Notes: a model not told the origin generated them from the sequence alone. DNA of 64,000 nt from Roseovarius aestuariivivens (GCF_004761875.1 NZ_SJEY01000002.1:186001-250000), one strand, 5' to 3'. Shown: positions 1 to 8,956, numbered from the stretch's first letter. Numbers and translations: made by a program.

Positions 1-1
1 A

Positions 2-643
2 GAAACCAAAATCGGAATCGTGGGGGGAACCGGTGCGGGGAAAACAACTCTCGTAGACACAATCTTGTGCCTCCTGACGCTTCAGAGCGGCCGAATTCTT
101 GTAGATGGCGAAGAGATCACCGCAAAGAACGCGCAGCTTTGGCGCAACAGCCTAGGGTACGTACCTCAAACGATATATCTGACCGACAGCACTGTGGCCG
201 AGAATATCGCATTCGGCTTTGACAAAGAGGCCATCGACATGGCTGCGGTGGAGCGTGCTGCAAAAACTGCATCTTTGCACGACTTTGTTGTCAACGAATT
301 GCCCGATGGATACCAGACCGTCGTCGGTGAACGCGGCGTACGCTTGTCAGGAGGGCAGAGACAAAGGATCGGCATAGCGCGTGCCCTCTACCATGATCCT
401 GCCCTGCTGATCTTTGACGAGGCCACCTCCGCCCTCGACAACCTGACAGAGCGCGAGGTGATGGAGGCGATCAACCGGATCGGACACAAGAAAACGATAG
501 TCATGATTGCCCACAGATTAACCACGGTTCGTGACTGCGACACGATCTATCTTTTGGAAAAAGGTCGGATCGCTGCATCGGGAAGCTTTGACGAACTGAA
601 GGATAACAACGAAACATTCCGTAGCATGGCCGCCAATATGTGA
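2..643 (+). CDS. ABC transporter ATP-binding domain, 5'-truncated by the window edge
   Basis: This is the last 213 codons of an ABC protein whose start, and probably a fused membrane domain, lies left of the window. The nucleotide-binding domain is complete from Walker A (GGTGAGKTT, in the first lines) through the Q-loop (YVPQT), the signature [15 protein letters not shown], Walker B with its glutamate (LLIFDEATSALD) and the H-loop (IAHRLTTV). The sequence is of the ABC exporter type, as in MsbA or polysaccharide and protein exporters, rather than an importer ATPase. That class is an inference because the transmembrane part is missing. It ends in low-GC sequence relative to the rest of the window, which fits an acquired segment. 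Confidence 0.9.
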   Translation, partial: ETKIGIVGGTGAGKTTLVDTILCLLTLQSGRILVDGEEITAKNAQLWRNSLGYVPQTIYLTDSTVAENIAFGFDKEAIDMAAVERAAKTASLHDFVVNELPDGYQTVVGERGVRLSGGQRQRIGIARALYHDPALLIFDEATSALDNLTEREVMEAINRIGHKKTIVMIAHRLTTVRDCDTIYLLEKGRIAASGSFDELKDNNETFRSMAANM

Positions 644-1054
644 ACTCCGGCCCGCGCGCTTACTATTCGTAATGCTTGAGTTGGGCATGATTACTGCCAA
701 GCACTCGGTTCACACGCGGCGCGACATCAAAAATTTCCAAAGTTAACGGATCAAGCTTGCCACCTTCTATTGGCATCTTCCCAACAGCTTGAAGAACGAC
801 AAGATCATCGTGTTGAAATCATCCTCCAGCCTCTGTCCTTTCGACGACTGAGTGAGTGACCGTTTCTTGCTGGGTCTGGAACAGCAAGCTAGTATTCGCA
901 GAGTGCCTGCGGTAGCTTTGACATGATTGCCGGCATTTGGATGCGAAGATGTCTTGCCGCGTAAGTGACGGGCTCATCTGGAGACAGAACGAAATCTGTC
1001 GAAACGCCTTCAATAGGTTGTCTTATGCGCAGCAGTTCGTAACACGGTCCATCA
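644..1054. other. Gene-poor stretch with a possible gene relic
   Basis: No convincing gene is seen here. On the minus strand one frame stays open for about 58 codons and ends at a TAG at 889-891. It reads like protein (for example it contains DFVLSPDEPVTYAARHL), but it has no proper start or ribosome site. It could be the 3' remnant of a lost gene. The composition is less GC-rich than the housekeeping genes to the right. Confidence 0.3.
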
Positions 1055-1804
1055 GTGATAAAATTAGTTCACCAGCTTCTTAACCCAAAGTCCGGCAGGA
1101 CCTATAGTGCCCCGTCCGATCTAGCTCCTAATGCTCCGTTCGTAGCGGTTGGCGACATCCACGGCAGGTTAGATCTGTTGCAGACGCTCCTTGGACATTT
1201 GGAAAACCAAGCACCCGAGTTACCGCTGATCTTCTTGGGTGATTACATTGATCGTGGGCCAAAGAGCGCCGAAGTTCTGAGGCAACTGCAAATCATGAGC
1301 GCCAGCACCCCAGCCAGAGCCGTGTGCTTGATGGGAAACCACGAAGCAATGCTTCTGGATTTTCTGGATCACCCGGAAAGCGCGGGCCCTCAATGGTTGA
1401 GGAATGGCGGATGGCAGACGCTCGGCAGCTTTGGAATCGAAAAATCTGATGCGAAAATGCCGGATTTGCGGGATCGACTGGTCCTGCACGCAGGCGAGGA
1501 ATTGCTGGATTGGCTTCGACAATGTCCCCTGTTTTGGCAGTCGGGAAACATCATCGCAAGCCACGCAGGGGGCGACCCGACAAGACAGCCGGATCCACGC
1601 CGCGCCCACGACCTTCTGTGGGGTCATGAAAACACCCGTAAATCTGCCACACGGGCAAAACACTGGATGGTATACGGTCACTACATCGTCGACGCCCCCA
1701 GCCTTCGACAAGGCCGGATTGAGATCGACACAGGCGCGTGGCAAACAGGGCGACTAACCGCGGCGATCATTTCGCCAAAACAAGTGCAATTCTTGTCCAC
1801 ATAG
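1055..1804 (+). CDS. Metallophosphoesterase (serine/threonine protein phosphatase-like)
   Basis: A 249-residue calcineurin-type phosphoesterase. The metal-binding signatures are all present: GDIHGR at residues 33-38, GDYIDRG at 62-68, GNHE at 94-97, then a histidine in SHAGGD and another in VYGHYIV near the C-terminus. This arrangement is typical of the small bacterial PPP-family phosphatases related to ApaH and the phage lambda phosphatase, which hydrolyse phosphoprotein or dinucleotide substrates; the actual substrate cannot be told. The start used is a GTG at 1055. It stands alone in the low-GC segment between the ABC exporter fragment and tRNA-Pro. Confidence 0.85.
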   Translation: MIKLVHQLLNPKSGRTYSAPSDLAPNAPFVAVGDIHGRLDLLQTLLGHLENQAPELPLIFLGDYIDRGPKSAEVLRQLQIMSASTPARAVCLMGNHEAMLLDFLDHPESAGPQWLRNGGWQTLGSFGIEKSDAKMPDLRDRLVLHAGEELLDWLRQCPLFWQSGNIIASHAGGDPTRQPDPRRAHDLLWGHENTRKSATRAKHWMVYGHYIVDAPSLRQGRIEIDTGAWQTGRLTAAIISPKQVQFLST

Positions 1805-2096
1805 CCATCCACGCGATGTACATTCCAGCGGCTTTTGCACCCTGTTACCGACAACAAGACTGTACTGACGCTGCATTCACGTCGAAGGACCTGACGCCAC
1901 TTCCAGCACGTGGAACGCCGACACAACAAGGCCACCCGATCGCGTAACTCAAACCGGTCAAAGAGGCCATTTACAAGGCCTTGGAGCTGAAAAGAGCGCT
2001 ACCCGGAATGTTGAATGCAGCTTTGGAGCGGCGTTTCTTGTCTGGACTGCTGGAAATCTACGGCGCACCCATTCACGCGAAGTGGCGCCTTTTCAT
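1805..2096. other. Intergenic stretch without a recognised gene
   Basis: Nothing supportable was found between the phosphoesterase stop and the 3' end of tRNA-Pro. Several short open frames exist but have no start signals or recognisable motifs. The segment directly abuts the CCA end of the tRNA. Confidence 0.4.
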
Positions 2097-2173
2097 TGGT
2101 CGGAGTGAGAGGATTCGAACCTCCGGCCCCTGCCTCCCGAAGACAGTGCTCTACCAGGCTGAGCTACACTCCG
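2097..2173 (-). tRNA. tRNA-Pro (anticodon CGG)
   Basis: On the minus strand the 77-nt sequence folds as a standard tRNA: acceptor CGGAGTG pairs with CACTCCG, the anticodon stem CTGTC/GGCAG encloses the loop TTCGGGA, and the T-arm carries GGTTCGAATCC. The anticodon CGG is at 2137-2139, giving proline. The discriminator A and the CCA end are encoded (2097-2100 on the plus strand reads TGGT). Its 3' end faces the low-GC segment on the left. Confidence 0.97.
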
Positions 2174-2240
2174 ACCGTGCGCAGGCGGATATACGTCGCC
2201 TGCGCGTTTTGCAAGAGGGAATGACCCTTGCGAACAAGGC

Positions 2241-3347
2241 TCAGAGCCCGGCATCCAGGGCCGCAACGATGGCATCGCCCATCTCGGCCGTCGTCACGGG
2301 CTGCGCGCCCTCCTCGCCTAGAAGATCGGCGGTGCGCAGACCGTCGGCCAGTACCTTTTCGACGGCCTGTTCGAGCCGCGTGGCCTCTTCGCCCTGGTCG
2401 AAGCTGTATCGCAGCGCCATGGCGAAGCTGAGGATACAGGCGATCGGGTTGGCCTTGCCCTGACCCGCGATATCGGGGGCAGAGCCGTGCACCGGCTCGT
2501 AAAGCGCCTTGGGTCGGCCATTAGCCATCGGCGCGCCGAGGCTGGCGGACGGCAGCATGCCCAAAGACCCGGTCAGCATCGCGGCGGCGTCCGACAGCAG
2601 GTCGCCGAAAAGGTTGTCGGTGACGATCACATCGAACTGCTTGGGCCAGCGGCAAAGCTGCATCGCGCCTGCATCGGCATACATGTGACTAAGTTCCACG
2701 TCGGGATAATCCTCGTCATGGACTTTCTGCACCACCTCGCGCCAGAGCACGCCGGATTCCATCACGTTGGCCTTTTCCATCGAGCAGACCTTGTTATTCC
2801 GTTTCCGCGCGAGTTCGAACGCAGAGCGTGCGACGCGGTCGATCTCGGATTCGGTATAACGCTGCGTGTTGATGCCCACGCGTTCATTACCCTCTTGAAC
2901 GATACCCCGCGGCTCGCCGAAATAGATGCCCGACGTCAGTTCGCGGATGATCATGATGTCGAGCCCCGCGACCACATCCTTTTTCAGCGAGGAAAAATCG
3001 GCCAACGCGTCAAAGCACTGCGCCGGGCGCAGGTTTGCGTAAAGATCCATTTCCTTGCGCAGGCGCAGAAGGCCGCGCTCGGGCTTCACCGAGAAATCCA
3101 GGACGTCGTATTTCGGACCGCCTACGGCACCGAGGAGAACCGCATCGACCGATTGCGCCTTCTCCATGGTCTCATCCGTCAAAGGCGTGCCATGCGCGTC
3201 ATAAGCCGCACCGCCGACAAGATCCTCGCTGACGTCGAACTTAAGTCCGCGCTTGGCGCCAAACCAGTTAATGACCTTGCGGACCTCGACCATGACCTCG
3301 GGGCCGATGCCGTCACCGGGCAGAATAAGAAGCGAGGGGTTGCTCAT
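2241..3347 (-). CDS. leuB: 3-isopropylmalate dehydrogenase
   Basis: LeuB oxidatively decarboxylates 3-isopropylmalate to 2-oxoisocaproate using NAD+, the third step of leucine synthesis in the cytoplasm. The 368-residue product begins [14 protein letters not shown], has the substrate-binding RAELTSG-like region ([12 protein letters not shown]), the metal-binding aspartates in DAGAMQL and [20 protein letters not shown], and the NAD-binding [12 protein letters not shown]. An upstream in-frame start exists at 3383, but the ATG at 3347 has an AAGGA ribosome site and matches the family start. leuD and leuC lie on the same strand about 2.4 kb upstream, separated by two unrelated genes. Confidence 0.97.
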   Translation of the reverse strand: MSNPSLLILPGDGIGPEVMVEVRKVINWFGAKRGLKFDVSEDLVGGAAYDAHGTPLTDETMEKAQSVDAVLLGAVGGPKYDVLDFSVKPERGLLRLRKEMDLYANLRPAQCFDALADFSSLKKDVVAGLDIMIIRELTSGIYFGEPRGIVQEGNERVGINTQRYTESEIDRVARSAFELARKRNNKVCSMEKANVMESGVLWREVVQKVHDEDYPDVELSHMYADAGAMQLCRWPKQFDVIVTDNLFGDLLSDAAAMLTGSLGMLPSASLGAPMANGRPKALYEPVHGSAPDIAGQGKANPIACILSFAMALRYSFDQGEEATRLEQAVEKVLADGLRTADLLGEEGAQPVTTAEMGDAIVAALDAGL

Positions 3348-3434
3348 GCGTGGGTCCTTCCTGATCCAAACGACAGTCGCCACCGCCTAGCCCGAAGCGC
3401 GGAGAGGGTCAAGAAACGTACCGGTTTACGACTT

Positions 3435-4634
3435 TCAGTCGAGGTGCAGATCGATCCAAACGAGACGATGACGGCTTGCTTGTTCCGCCTCACGACCGGC
3501 GACGCCGTCGCTTGGGGGGTCATGAACGCCCGCCTGCACGATATCGAGCTCCGCGGAAGGTAGGATGTAGCTGACCCGCAGATCTCCCGGGCCGGGGGCC
3601 GGCCAGCTTGCCGTGTCGAGACGCGGGTCGCTCTGGCCTGTTTCCGCAAGATGGGCCGAAGCCGGACGCATGGGCCTTGGATCCTGCAATCGCGGATCGT
3701 TGAGGAGGTCGAGGATCGCCGCCTTGTGCCCGCCGCCGTCGACAGGATCGAGATTGGCGACACCCAGCAACACGAAAGGATTGACCGGCGGCATCGCAAC
3801 CGATCCATCCAGCAAATGCCGCCAGAAGACGATTTCATCGTGATTGCGCAGTCCATTACGATCCTCCGGTCCGTCAAAGGCGGGCGGGCTGGCATGAAAG
3901 GTCAGTAGGGTCAATCTCTGCCCACCGATCTTGACCGGGACGAGCCAATGACCGGTCGTCGAGAGGCGCTGGATCGCCTGCGCCTCGGCCGAGGGAAAGG
4001 GGCCGGACGGTGTGCTCGGCAGTCGCGCCCAAGGAAGATCCGCCCACAAAAGATCGCTGAAATCACGCACGCCGGCTGGATCGACAGGAAAGCGCGACAG
4101 GATCGCCATGCCGCCCTCGCCAGCGAACGGACCGTAGCCTTGAGCATCGCGGGCCTCACCGCGTTTTCCGTCGCCGTCCATGTCAAGCCCGGTCGCGCGC
4201 CCGGTATTGGGCGACAGTGCGAACGCGTGCGGGAAAGTGTGACCGCGCGCGTCGATCCTGTCACGCAACGCCCTTAGCGCCATAAGGTCGAGATCGTAAT
4301 CAATTCCCTGCAAGACGATAATATCCGGAGCAACCGAAGCAATCACGCCCGCCACCGCCTCGGCTTGCGGATCGCCTCGCAAGATGTCGCGCAAAAGAAG
4401 GCCAGGACCCTTTCTTGCCAGCTCTGTGTGGAAGGTGGCAATGCGGATCGAGTCTGCGGAATTGGCGGTCGCCGCTACAGACAAAAATGTCAGGAAAAGC
4501 GCTGCGATCAGGCCTTTTGCATGCCCTCGGCTTCGGCCTTCGCGTAGACGCGCCGGCGTTTTTGCTCGATCAGTTCGCCAACCCGCATGAGCGCTATTCC
4601 CCGCATCAGAATGCTTGCCGGCAAGAGCGCCCAT
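3435..4634 (-). CDS. Endonuclease/exonuclease/phosphatase family protein, probably secreted
   Basis: The protein resembles the endonuclease/exonuclease/phosphatase superfamily: an N-terminal strand (SIRIATFHTEL), a DIIVLQGIDYD segment, GMAILSRFP, a THFHASP-like LLTFHASPPAF, LLGVANLDPVDGG and a C-terminal SRHRLVW. The catalytic glutamate expected after LQ is not obvious, and the usual aspartate before the YVLPS-like strand is a serine (VSYILPS), so it is a divergent member. A signal peptide (GLIAALFLTFLSVAATANS) starts near residue 41, so the true start is probably inside the given frame. No ATG or GTG lies there; the ATG at 4634 is kept with reserve. The frame overlaps the 3' end of the neighbouring membrane-protein gene. 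Confidence 0.7.
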   Translation of the reverse strand: MGALAGKHSDAGNSAHAGWRTDRAKTPARLREGRSRGHAKGLIAALFLTFLSVAATANSADSIRIATFHTELARKGPGLLLRDILRGDPQAEAVAGVIASVAPDIIVLQGIDYDLDLMALRALRDRIDARGHTFPHAFALSPNTGRATGLDMDGDGKRGEARDAQGYGPFAGEGGMAILSRFPVDPAGVRDFSDLLWADLPWARLPSTPSGPFPSAEAQAIQRLSTTGHWLVPVKIGGQRLTLLTFHASPPAFDGPEDRNGLRNHDEIVFWRHLLDGSVAMPPVNPFVLLGVANLDPVDGGGHKAAILDLLNDPRLQDPRPMRPASAHLAETGQSDPRLDTASWPAPGPGDLRVSYILPSAELDIVQAGVHDPPSDGVAGREAEQASRHRLVWIDLHLD

Positions 4635-5347
4635 ACCGTCATTGTCCAGATCAGCGTTTGATGGTTCTCGATCGAGATTGGTTCGATCACGAAAGAGGCG
4701 GCTTTAACGACCGCTGGAATCAAGAATGGCAGCAAACTTCCTAACACAATGTTAAGACTTGCGTCCCGCTTGAGGCGTTCCACGATATCGCCCCCGCGCG
4801 TGGGATCGAAAAGCGGCAGGTTGACCCAGACATTGAACGCGCCGTTGCGCATCGGCCAGCCCAGAAGCCGGACCATGACAACGAACGCGAAGACCATAAG
4901 CAGCGAGACGGTATAGGAAATCGCGCCCGCGAGCCGTACGAGCGCGACCTCGGAGGCACTTGTTTCGGGTGGCAGCATCAGCACGATTAGCCGCACCGGC
5001 GAGAATGGAAAATCCATCAGCCCGGCCAGCGAGCTGCCGATATGGGTGATGATGATGGTCAGCGGCGTCGGTTCGTATAATCCCCGGCAGATGAAGGACA
5101 GCGACAGGATGACGGCGCAGAGCGCCAGAAATTTAAGTCGGTTGAACGGCGGTGCGAAGCGGAATTCCACGATGCTGGGATAGCGCCCGAAGTACTCGAT
5201 GAAGGTCAGCAGGGAAAAGAGGATCGCGATGACCACGACGATTTGCGCCGTGTCCGTCGCGATCGACGGCAGCACAAGCGCTGGTGTTGCCACCAGCAAA
5301 GCCACGAGTATCGCACGCGTGAACGCGCTGATAATCTGAGAAACCAC
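4508..5347 (-). CDS. Multi-spanning membrane protein of unknown function
   Basis: A 279-residue hydrophobic protein with about six predicted membrane segments (for example AILVALLVATPALVLPSI, IVVVIAILFSLLTFI, FLALCAVILSLSFI). No known transporter or enzyme motif was recognised. The GTG at 5347 is chosen because AGGGAA lies eight bases upstream and the membrane domain begins at once; a longer frame from 5476 would add 43 polar residues. It lies just upstream of the exonuclease/phosphatase-family gene on the same strand and overlaps it, suggesting joint expression. Confidence 0.65.
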   Translation of the reverse strand: MVSQIISAFTRAILVALLVATPALVLPSIATDTAQIVVVIAILFSLLTFIEYFGRYPSIVEFRFAPPFNRLKFLALCAVILSLSFICRGLYEPTPLTIIITHIGSSLAGLMDFPFSPVRLIVLMLPPETSASEVALVRLAGAISYTVSLLMVFAFVVMVRLLGWPMRNGAFNVWVNLPLFDPTRGGDIVERLKRDASLNIVLGSLLPFLIPAVVKAASFVIEPISIENHQTLIWTMTVWALLPASILMRGIALMRVGELIEQKRRRVYAKAEAEGMQKA

Positions 5348-5649
5348 TGCTCGTTTCCCTTCCAAATGGACCGACCCGGTTCTCTGCCGTGCCGTTATTC
5401 CCAGTTTGGGTTCTTCGATTATGACGGTCTGCCTCAATCTTGCCCAATTTTTGCCTTGTTTCGCCCCCTGGCTCAAGACATGGAATAGTTACACTTGGAA
5501 TTTCCGGCGAATTCATGGTCTTGGTGGTGCGGGAATGCATCATTTTCGGACCAGATTTGAGACTGTCTTGGTTGCGCACGCAAGATATTGTGATCCAGAG
5601 CGTGTACGCCACAAAAACAGTTTAAAATACTTCTCTATTTTGTTCAGCT
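5348..5649. other. Intergenic stretch upstream of the membrane-protein gene
   Basis: No gene is supported here. The half nearest leuD is AT-rich and probably holds the promoter of the minus-strand membrane-protein gene. Several short open frames have no ribosome site or motif. Confidence 0.4.
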
Positions 5650-5691
5650 TTTGGAAAAAACAAAAACGCCGGCGTCACGGGACGCCGGCGT
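5650..5691 (-). terminator. Rho-independent terminator of leuD
   Basis: A perfect 11-bp stem (5666-5676 with 5681-5691) closes a 4-nt loop. On the minus strand it is followed by a T-rich run (complement of AAAAAACAAAAA at 5655-5665). It lies about 20 bases past the leuD stop. Confidence 0.9.
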
Positions 5692-5711
5692 CTTCCTGAT
5701 CTGAATGCGGC

Positions 5712-6317
5712 CTAGACCCAAGGACGCGCCGCGCCGGCCTTTTCCTCGAACGCATCGATCGCAGCGGCCTTTTCCATCGTCAGCGCGATATCGTCGAGCC
5801 CTTCCAAAAGGCAGTGCTTCTTGAAGCTGTCGACCTCGAAGGAAAACACCTCGCCATCCGACGTGGTGATGGTCTGCGCCTCGAGATCAACGGTGATCCG
5901 GGCGTTCGCCCCTTTCTCGGCTTCTTTCATAAGGACGTCGACCTGCTCTTGCGGCAGGGCGATGGGCAGAATGCCGTTCTTGAAGCAGTTGTTGTAGAAG
6001 ATGTCGGCAAAGCTGGGGGCGATGACACAGCGGATGCCGAAATCCTTGATCGCCCAGGGCGCGTGTTCACGGCTGGATCCACAGCCGAAATTGGCGCCGG
6101 CCACGAGGATCTCCGCCTCGCGGTATTGCGGCTTGTTCAGCACGAAATCGGGGATCTCGTTGCCGTCATCATCATAGCGCATCTCGTCAAAGAGGTTCAC
6201 ACCAAGGCCCGTGCGCTTGATCGTCTTCAGGAACTGCTTGGGGATGATCATATCGGTGTCGATATTGACCATCGGCAAAGGCGCCGCGATCCCGGTGAGC
6301 TTTTCGAATTTTTCCAT
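5712..6317 (-). CDS. leuD: 3-isopropylmalate dehydratase small subunit
   Basis: LeuD is the small subunit of isopropylmalate isomerase, which with LeuC interconverts 2- and 3-isopropylmalate. The 201-residue product has the family motifs [30 protein letters not shown] and [16 protein letters not shown], and normal length. An AGGAGG ribosome site precedes the ATG. leuC lies 229 bp upstream on the same strand, an unusually long gap for subunits of one enzyme. That gap contains the paired-palindrome element at 6441-6494, so leuD probably has its own regulation. A strong terminator follows. Confidence 0.97.
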   Translation of the reverse strand: MEKFEKLTGIAAPLPMVNIDTDMIIPKQFLKTIKRTGLGVNLFDEMRYDDDGNEIPDFVLNKPQYREAEILVAGANFGCGSSREHAPWAIKDFGIRCVIAPSFADIFYNNCFKNGILPIALPQEQVDVLMKEAEKGANARITVDLEAQTITTSDGEVFSFEVDSFKKHCLLEGLDDIALTMEKAAAIDAFEEKAGAARPWV

Positions 6318-6398
6318 CTCTGGGCCTCCTATGGCCGATCCTGCCGGGACGATCGCAAACGGGATCGGCCCGAAAGTTAAAATCTGGTGAAGACGATC

Positions 6399-6482
6399 TT
6401 AACCTTTCGAAAGATCGGCTTCTGGCTCGGAAACCGGCGGTTTTGTACAAAATGAACCAGGTTTCAGAGCCTGTTTGGACAT
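6399..6482 (-). CDS. Possible 27-codon leader ORF in the leuC-leuD gap
   Basis: An ATG placed directly after the palindrome TTTGTACAAA opens a 27-codon frame (MSKQALKPGS..., ending DLSKG) that spans the second palindrome as Phe-Cys-Thr-Lys. A frame at the same position before pheS shares M-x-K-x-x-L, C-T-K, P-V and a later P. No good ribosome site precedes it. It may be a leader peptide or just a by-product of a conserved DNA element. Confidence 0.25.
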   Translation of the reverse strand: MSKQALKPGSFCTKPPVSEPEADLSKG

Positions 6483-6494
6483 TTTGTACAAATT
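6441..6494. promoter_or_regulatory. Paired TTTGTACAAA palindromes, copy 1 (upstream of leuD)
   Basis: Two palindromes, TTTTGTACAAAA at 6441-6452 and TTTGTACAAA at 6483-6492, are centred 41 bp apart, about four helical turns. The same pair with the same spacing occurs at 40172-40223 before pheS, and the intervening sequence is partly conserved. This looks like a two-dimer operator or a dispersed element. The protein that would bind is unknown. Confidence 0.6.
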
Positions 6495-6546
6495 CCGATG
6501 CGCCGGTTTCCACGCCTTTTCTATGCAGTCCGAGGGCGTCGCGAAA

Positions 6547-7947
6547 TTACATCATCTCCCGCACGTCAGTCAGCCGGCCGGTCACCGCCGCGGCGGCGGC
6601 CATTGCCGGGCTCATCAGGTGAGTGCGTCCGCCCCGGCCCTGCCGGCCCTCGAAATTGCGGTTGGAGGTCGCGGCGCAGCGTTCCCCGGGCGAGAGCTGA
6701 TCGGGGTTCATGGCCAGGCACATCGAGCAGCCGGCGAGACGCCATTCGAAACCGGCCTCCTTGAAGATGTCGGCAAGCCCCTCTTCCTCGGCCTGGGCGC
6801 GGACGAGGCCCGAGCCCGGCACGACCATGGCACGCTTGACGGCGATCTTCTTGCCTTTGAGGATTTCGGCGGCGGCACGCAGATCCTCGATCCGGCCATT
6901 TGTGCAGGAGCCGATGAAGACCGTGTCGATCTCGATCTCCGACAGTTTCTGACCCGGCTTGAGACCCATATATTCGAGCGCCCGCTTCGCGGCCTCGGTC
7001 TTGCCGCCCTTGAAGGTGTCGGGGGCGGGCACCTCTGCGGTGATCGGCAAGACGTCCTCGGGGCTCGTGCCCCATGTGACGACCGGGGCGATATCCTCGC
7101 CCTTGATGGTCACCACCTTGTCCCAATGCGCGTCGTCGTCGGAATAAAGCGTCTTCCACCAGGTCAGCGCCGCCTCCCATTGCGCGCCTTTCGGCGCGTG
7201 CGGGCGGCCCTTGATATACTCGAAGGTCTTCTCGTCCGGCGCGATGAGACCGGCGCGCGCGCCGCCCTCGATGGCCATGTTGCACACGGTCATCCGCCCT
7301 TCCATGGAAAGCGAACGAATGGCCTCGCCGCAATATTCGATCACATAGCCGGTGCCGCCCGCGGTGCCGGTATGGCCGATCACCGACAGGGTGATGTCCT
7401 TGGCCGTCACGCCGGGCGCAAGCTCTCCGGTGATCTCAACCTTCATATTCTTCGATTTCTTCTGGATCAGCGTCTGGGTTGCCAGCACATGCTCGACCTC
7501 GCTCGTGCCGATGCCATGCGCCAGTGCGCCGAAGGCACCATGCGTGGCGGTGTGGCTGTCACCGCAGACGACCGTCATGCCCGGCAGGGTCCAGCCCTGT
7601 TCGGGGCCGACGATGTGCACGATGCCCTGGCGGACGTCATTCACCGGGTAATAGTTGATCCCGAATTCCTTGGCGTTGGTATCGAGCGCCTCGACCTGGA
7701 TGCGGCTTTCCTCGTTGGTGATGCCGTTCACACGGTCAGGCGTGGTGGGCACGTTGTGGTCCGGCACCGCGATGGTCTTGTCCGGCGCGCGCACGGTACG
7801 GCCCGAAAGGCGCAGGCCTTCGAAGGCTTGCGGGCTTGTCACCTCGTGCACGAGATGGCGGTCGATATAAAGCAGGCTGGTGCCGTCCTCGGCCTCGTGC
7901 GCGAGGTGGGCATCCCAGATCTTGTCATAGAGCGTCTTGGGGGACAT
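6547..7947 (-). CDS. leuC: 3-isopropylmalate dehydratase large subunit
   Basis: LeuC is the aconitase-fold large subunit of isopropylmalate isomerase and carries a [4Fe-4S] cluster. The 466-residue protein has the family start [15 protein letters not shown], the [21 protein letters not shown] motif, [20 protein letters not shown] with the first cluster cysteine, and [14 protein letters not shown] with the two others, followed by [17 protein letters not shown]. Length is normal. It starts at an ATG preceded by GGGAGAGG. leuD is next downstream. Confidence 0.97.
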   Translation of the reverse strand: MSPKTLYDKIWDAHLAHEAEDGTSLLYIDRHLVHEVTSPQAFEGLRLSGRTVRAPDKTIAVPDHNVPTTPDRVNGITNEESRIQVEALDTNAKEFGINYYPVNDVRQGIVHIVGPEQGWTLPGMTVVCGDSHTATHGAFGALAHGIGTSEVEHVLATQTLIQKKSKNMKVEITGELAPGVTAKDITLSVIGHTGTAGGTGYVIEYCGEAIRSLSMEGRMTVCNMAIEGGARAGLIAPDEKTFEYIKGRPHAPKGAQWEAALTWWKTLYSDDDAHWDKVVTIKGEDIAPVVTWGTSPEDVLPITAEVPAPDTFKGGKTEAAKRALEYMGLKPGQKLSEIEIDTVFIGSCTNGRIEDLRAAAEILKGKKIAVKRAMVVPGSGLVRAQAEEEGLADIFKEAGFEWRLAGCSMCLAMNPDQLSPGERCAATSNRNFEGRQGRGGRTHLMSPAMAAAAAVTGRLTDVREMM

Positions 7948-8254
7948 CGGTCCTCTCCCGTCATGTCAGTGGAAACAATGGATCACGTCAAAACCCGGCG
8001 CCTTATAGACGCGCGAGCACCGTCAGCGTCGCACCAAAAAAACGCCAGGGCAGGCGCGCGCGATCGTCGATATCGAAAATCCGTGTCATGGCATGTCAGA
8101 TACAGACGCAGTCCGAGTCTATCAAGAGGCACCTTGCTTCAAAGGGTCACCGCAACTTCATCTGGCCAAAAATACCTCGGAAAGCGCGAGGGGCAGCGCC
8201 CCTCGTTCAAAAAAACCAGCGCGCGCACCGCGCGCCCATTCAGGTCACGCCGCC
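7948..8254. other. Intergenic stretch with a hairpin repeat
   Basis: This gap between the petR stop and the leuC start contains no gene. It includes the hairpin and flanking repeat-like sequence described at 8130-8213 and the probable leuC promoter. Confidence 0.5.
8130..8213. repeat. Candidate Rhodobacteraceae intergenic hairpin repeat
   Basis: A palindromic GAGGGGCAGCGCCCCTC hairpin (about 8190-8207) sits next to CGAGGTATTTTTGGCCAGAT (read on the minus strand). From memory, GGGCGCTGCCC hairpins beside a GGTATTTttGGCCAgATGAAG block recur between genes in Roseobacter genomes. Only one copy was seen here, so the repeat identity is knowledge-based. Confidence 0.4.
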
Positions 8255-8956
8255 TCAGTCCGGAGCCAGCATATACCCTTCGCCGCGCACCGTCTGAAGA
8301 TAGCGCGGCTGTTTCGGGTCGCTTTCGATCTTGCGGCGCAGACGGGTGATCTGCACGTCGACCGCGCGTTCCTGCGCCTGGCCCTTGTCGCGGCCCAGAT
8401 CCTCGACCAGCTTGGCGCGGCTCACAGGCTGGCGCAGGTTTTCCGCGAAGATCCGCATGAGCTGCACCTCGGTCGCGGTCAGTCGTACCATGTCCTCGCC
8501 GCGCATCAGCTCGGCCCGGTCGATGTCGAACCGGACCGGCCCCATATTCAGAACCTTGGGCGCGGCGGTGTCCGGCGCGGGCTCGGGCATCCGGCGCAGG
8601 ATGGCGTTGATCCGCAGCAGCAGTTCCTTGGGTTCGAAGGGCTTGGGCAGGTAGTCGTCCGCGCCCGCTTCCAGGCCCTTGATGCGGTCGTCGGTTTCGC
8701 CCTTGGCGGTCAGCAGAAGGATCGGCGTCGTGATCGTGTCACGCAGCGACGCGGTCAGCGCCACGCCGTCCTCGCCCGGCATCATGACGTCGAGCACGAT
8801 CAGGTCGAATTCCAGGCCCGACAGGATGCGCCGCGCATGCGCCGCGTCGCGCGCGGCGGAGACGAGAAACCCCTGCCGCGCGAGGAACTTGCGCAGAAGG
8901 TCGCGGATCCGCTCGTCATCGTCGACGATCAGAAGATGCGGCGCCGGATCGCTCAT
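8255..8956 (-). CDS. petR: OmpR-family response regulator (PetR-like)
   Basis: A 233-residue two-domain response regulator. The receiver has the acidic pair D12-D13, phosphoacceptor D56 (LIVLDVMMPGEDG), T83 and K105. A winged-helix DNA-binding domain follows, ending QTVRGEGYM. Its ATG overlaps the TGA of the MarR-type gene upstream by four bases. This MarR plus OmpR pair is the petP-petR arrangement described in Rhodobacter capsulatus, where petR was needed for growth dependent on the cytochrome bc1 complex. The bc1 genes are not in this window. No histidine kinase gene is adjacent. Confidence 0.85.
   Translation of the reverse strand: MSDPAPHLLIVDDDERIRDLLRKFLARQGFLVSAARDAAHARRILSGLEFDLIVLDVMMPGEDGVALTASLRDTITTPILLLTAKGETDDRIKGLEAGADDYLPKPFEPKELLLRINAILRRMPEPAPDTAAPKVLNMGPVRFDIDRAELMRGEDMVRLTATEVQLMRIFAENLRQPVSRAKLVEDLGRDKGQAQERAVDVQITRLRRKIESDPKQPRYLQTVRGEGYMLAPD

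Noticed and set aside
889..1065. Minus-strand frame of about 58 codons left of the phosphoesterase
   Set aside because: It reads like protein but has no start or ribosome site and no family could be named; mentioned only as a possible relic.
6399..6482. Leucine or phenylalanine attenuation leader peptides before leuD and pheS
   Set aside because: The frames contain no run of Leu or Phe codons and no antiterminator/terminator pair was seen.
6441..6494. TTTGTACAAA as a phage attachment core, because lambda-derived cloning att sites contain this string
   Set aside because: No integrase or element boundary is nearby, and the motif is paired at fixed spacing before two housekeeping genes.
6475..8349. 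A 624-codon plus-strand open frame opposite leuC and petR
   Set aside because: It is antisense to two genes with complete family motifs and has no protein-like motifs; GC-rich codon bias opens such frames.
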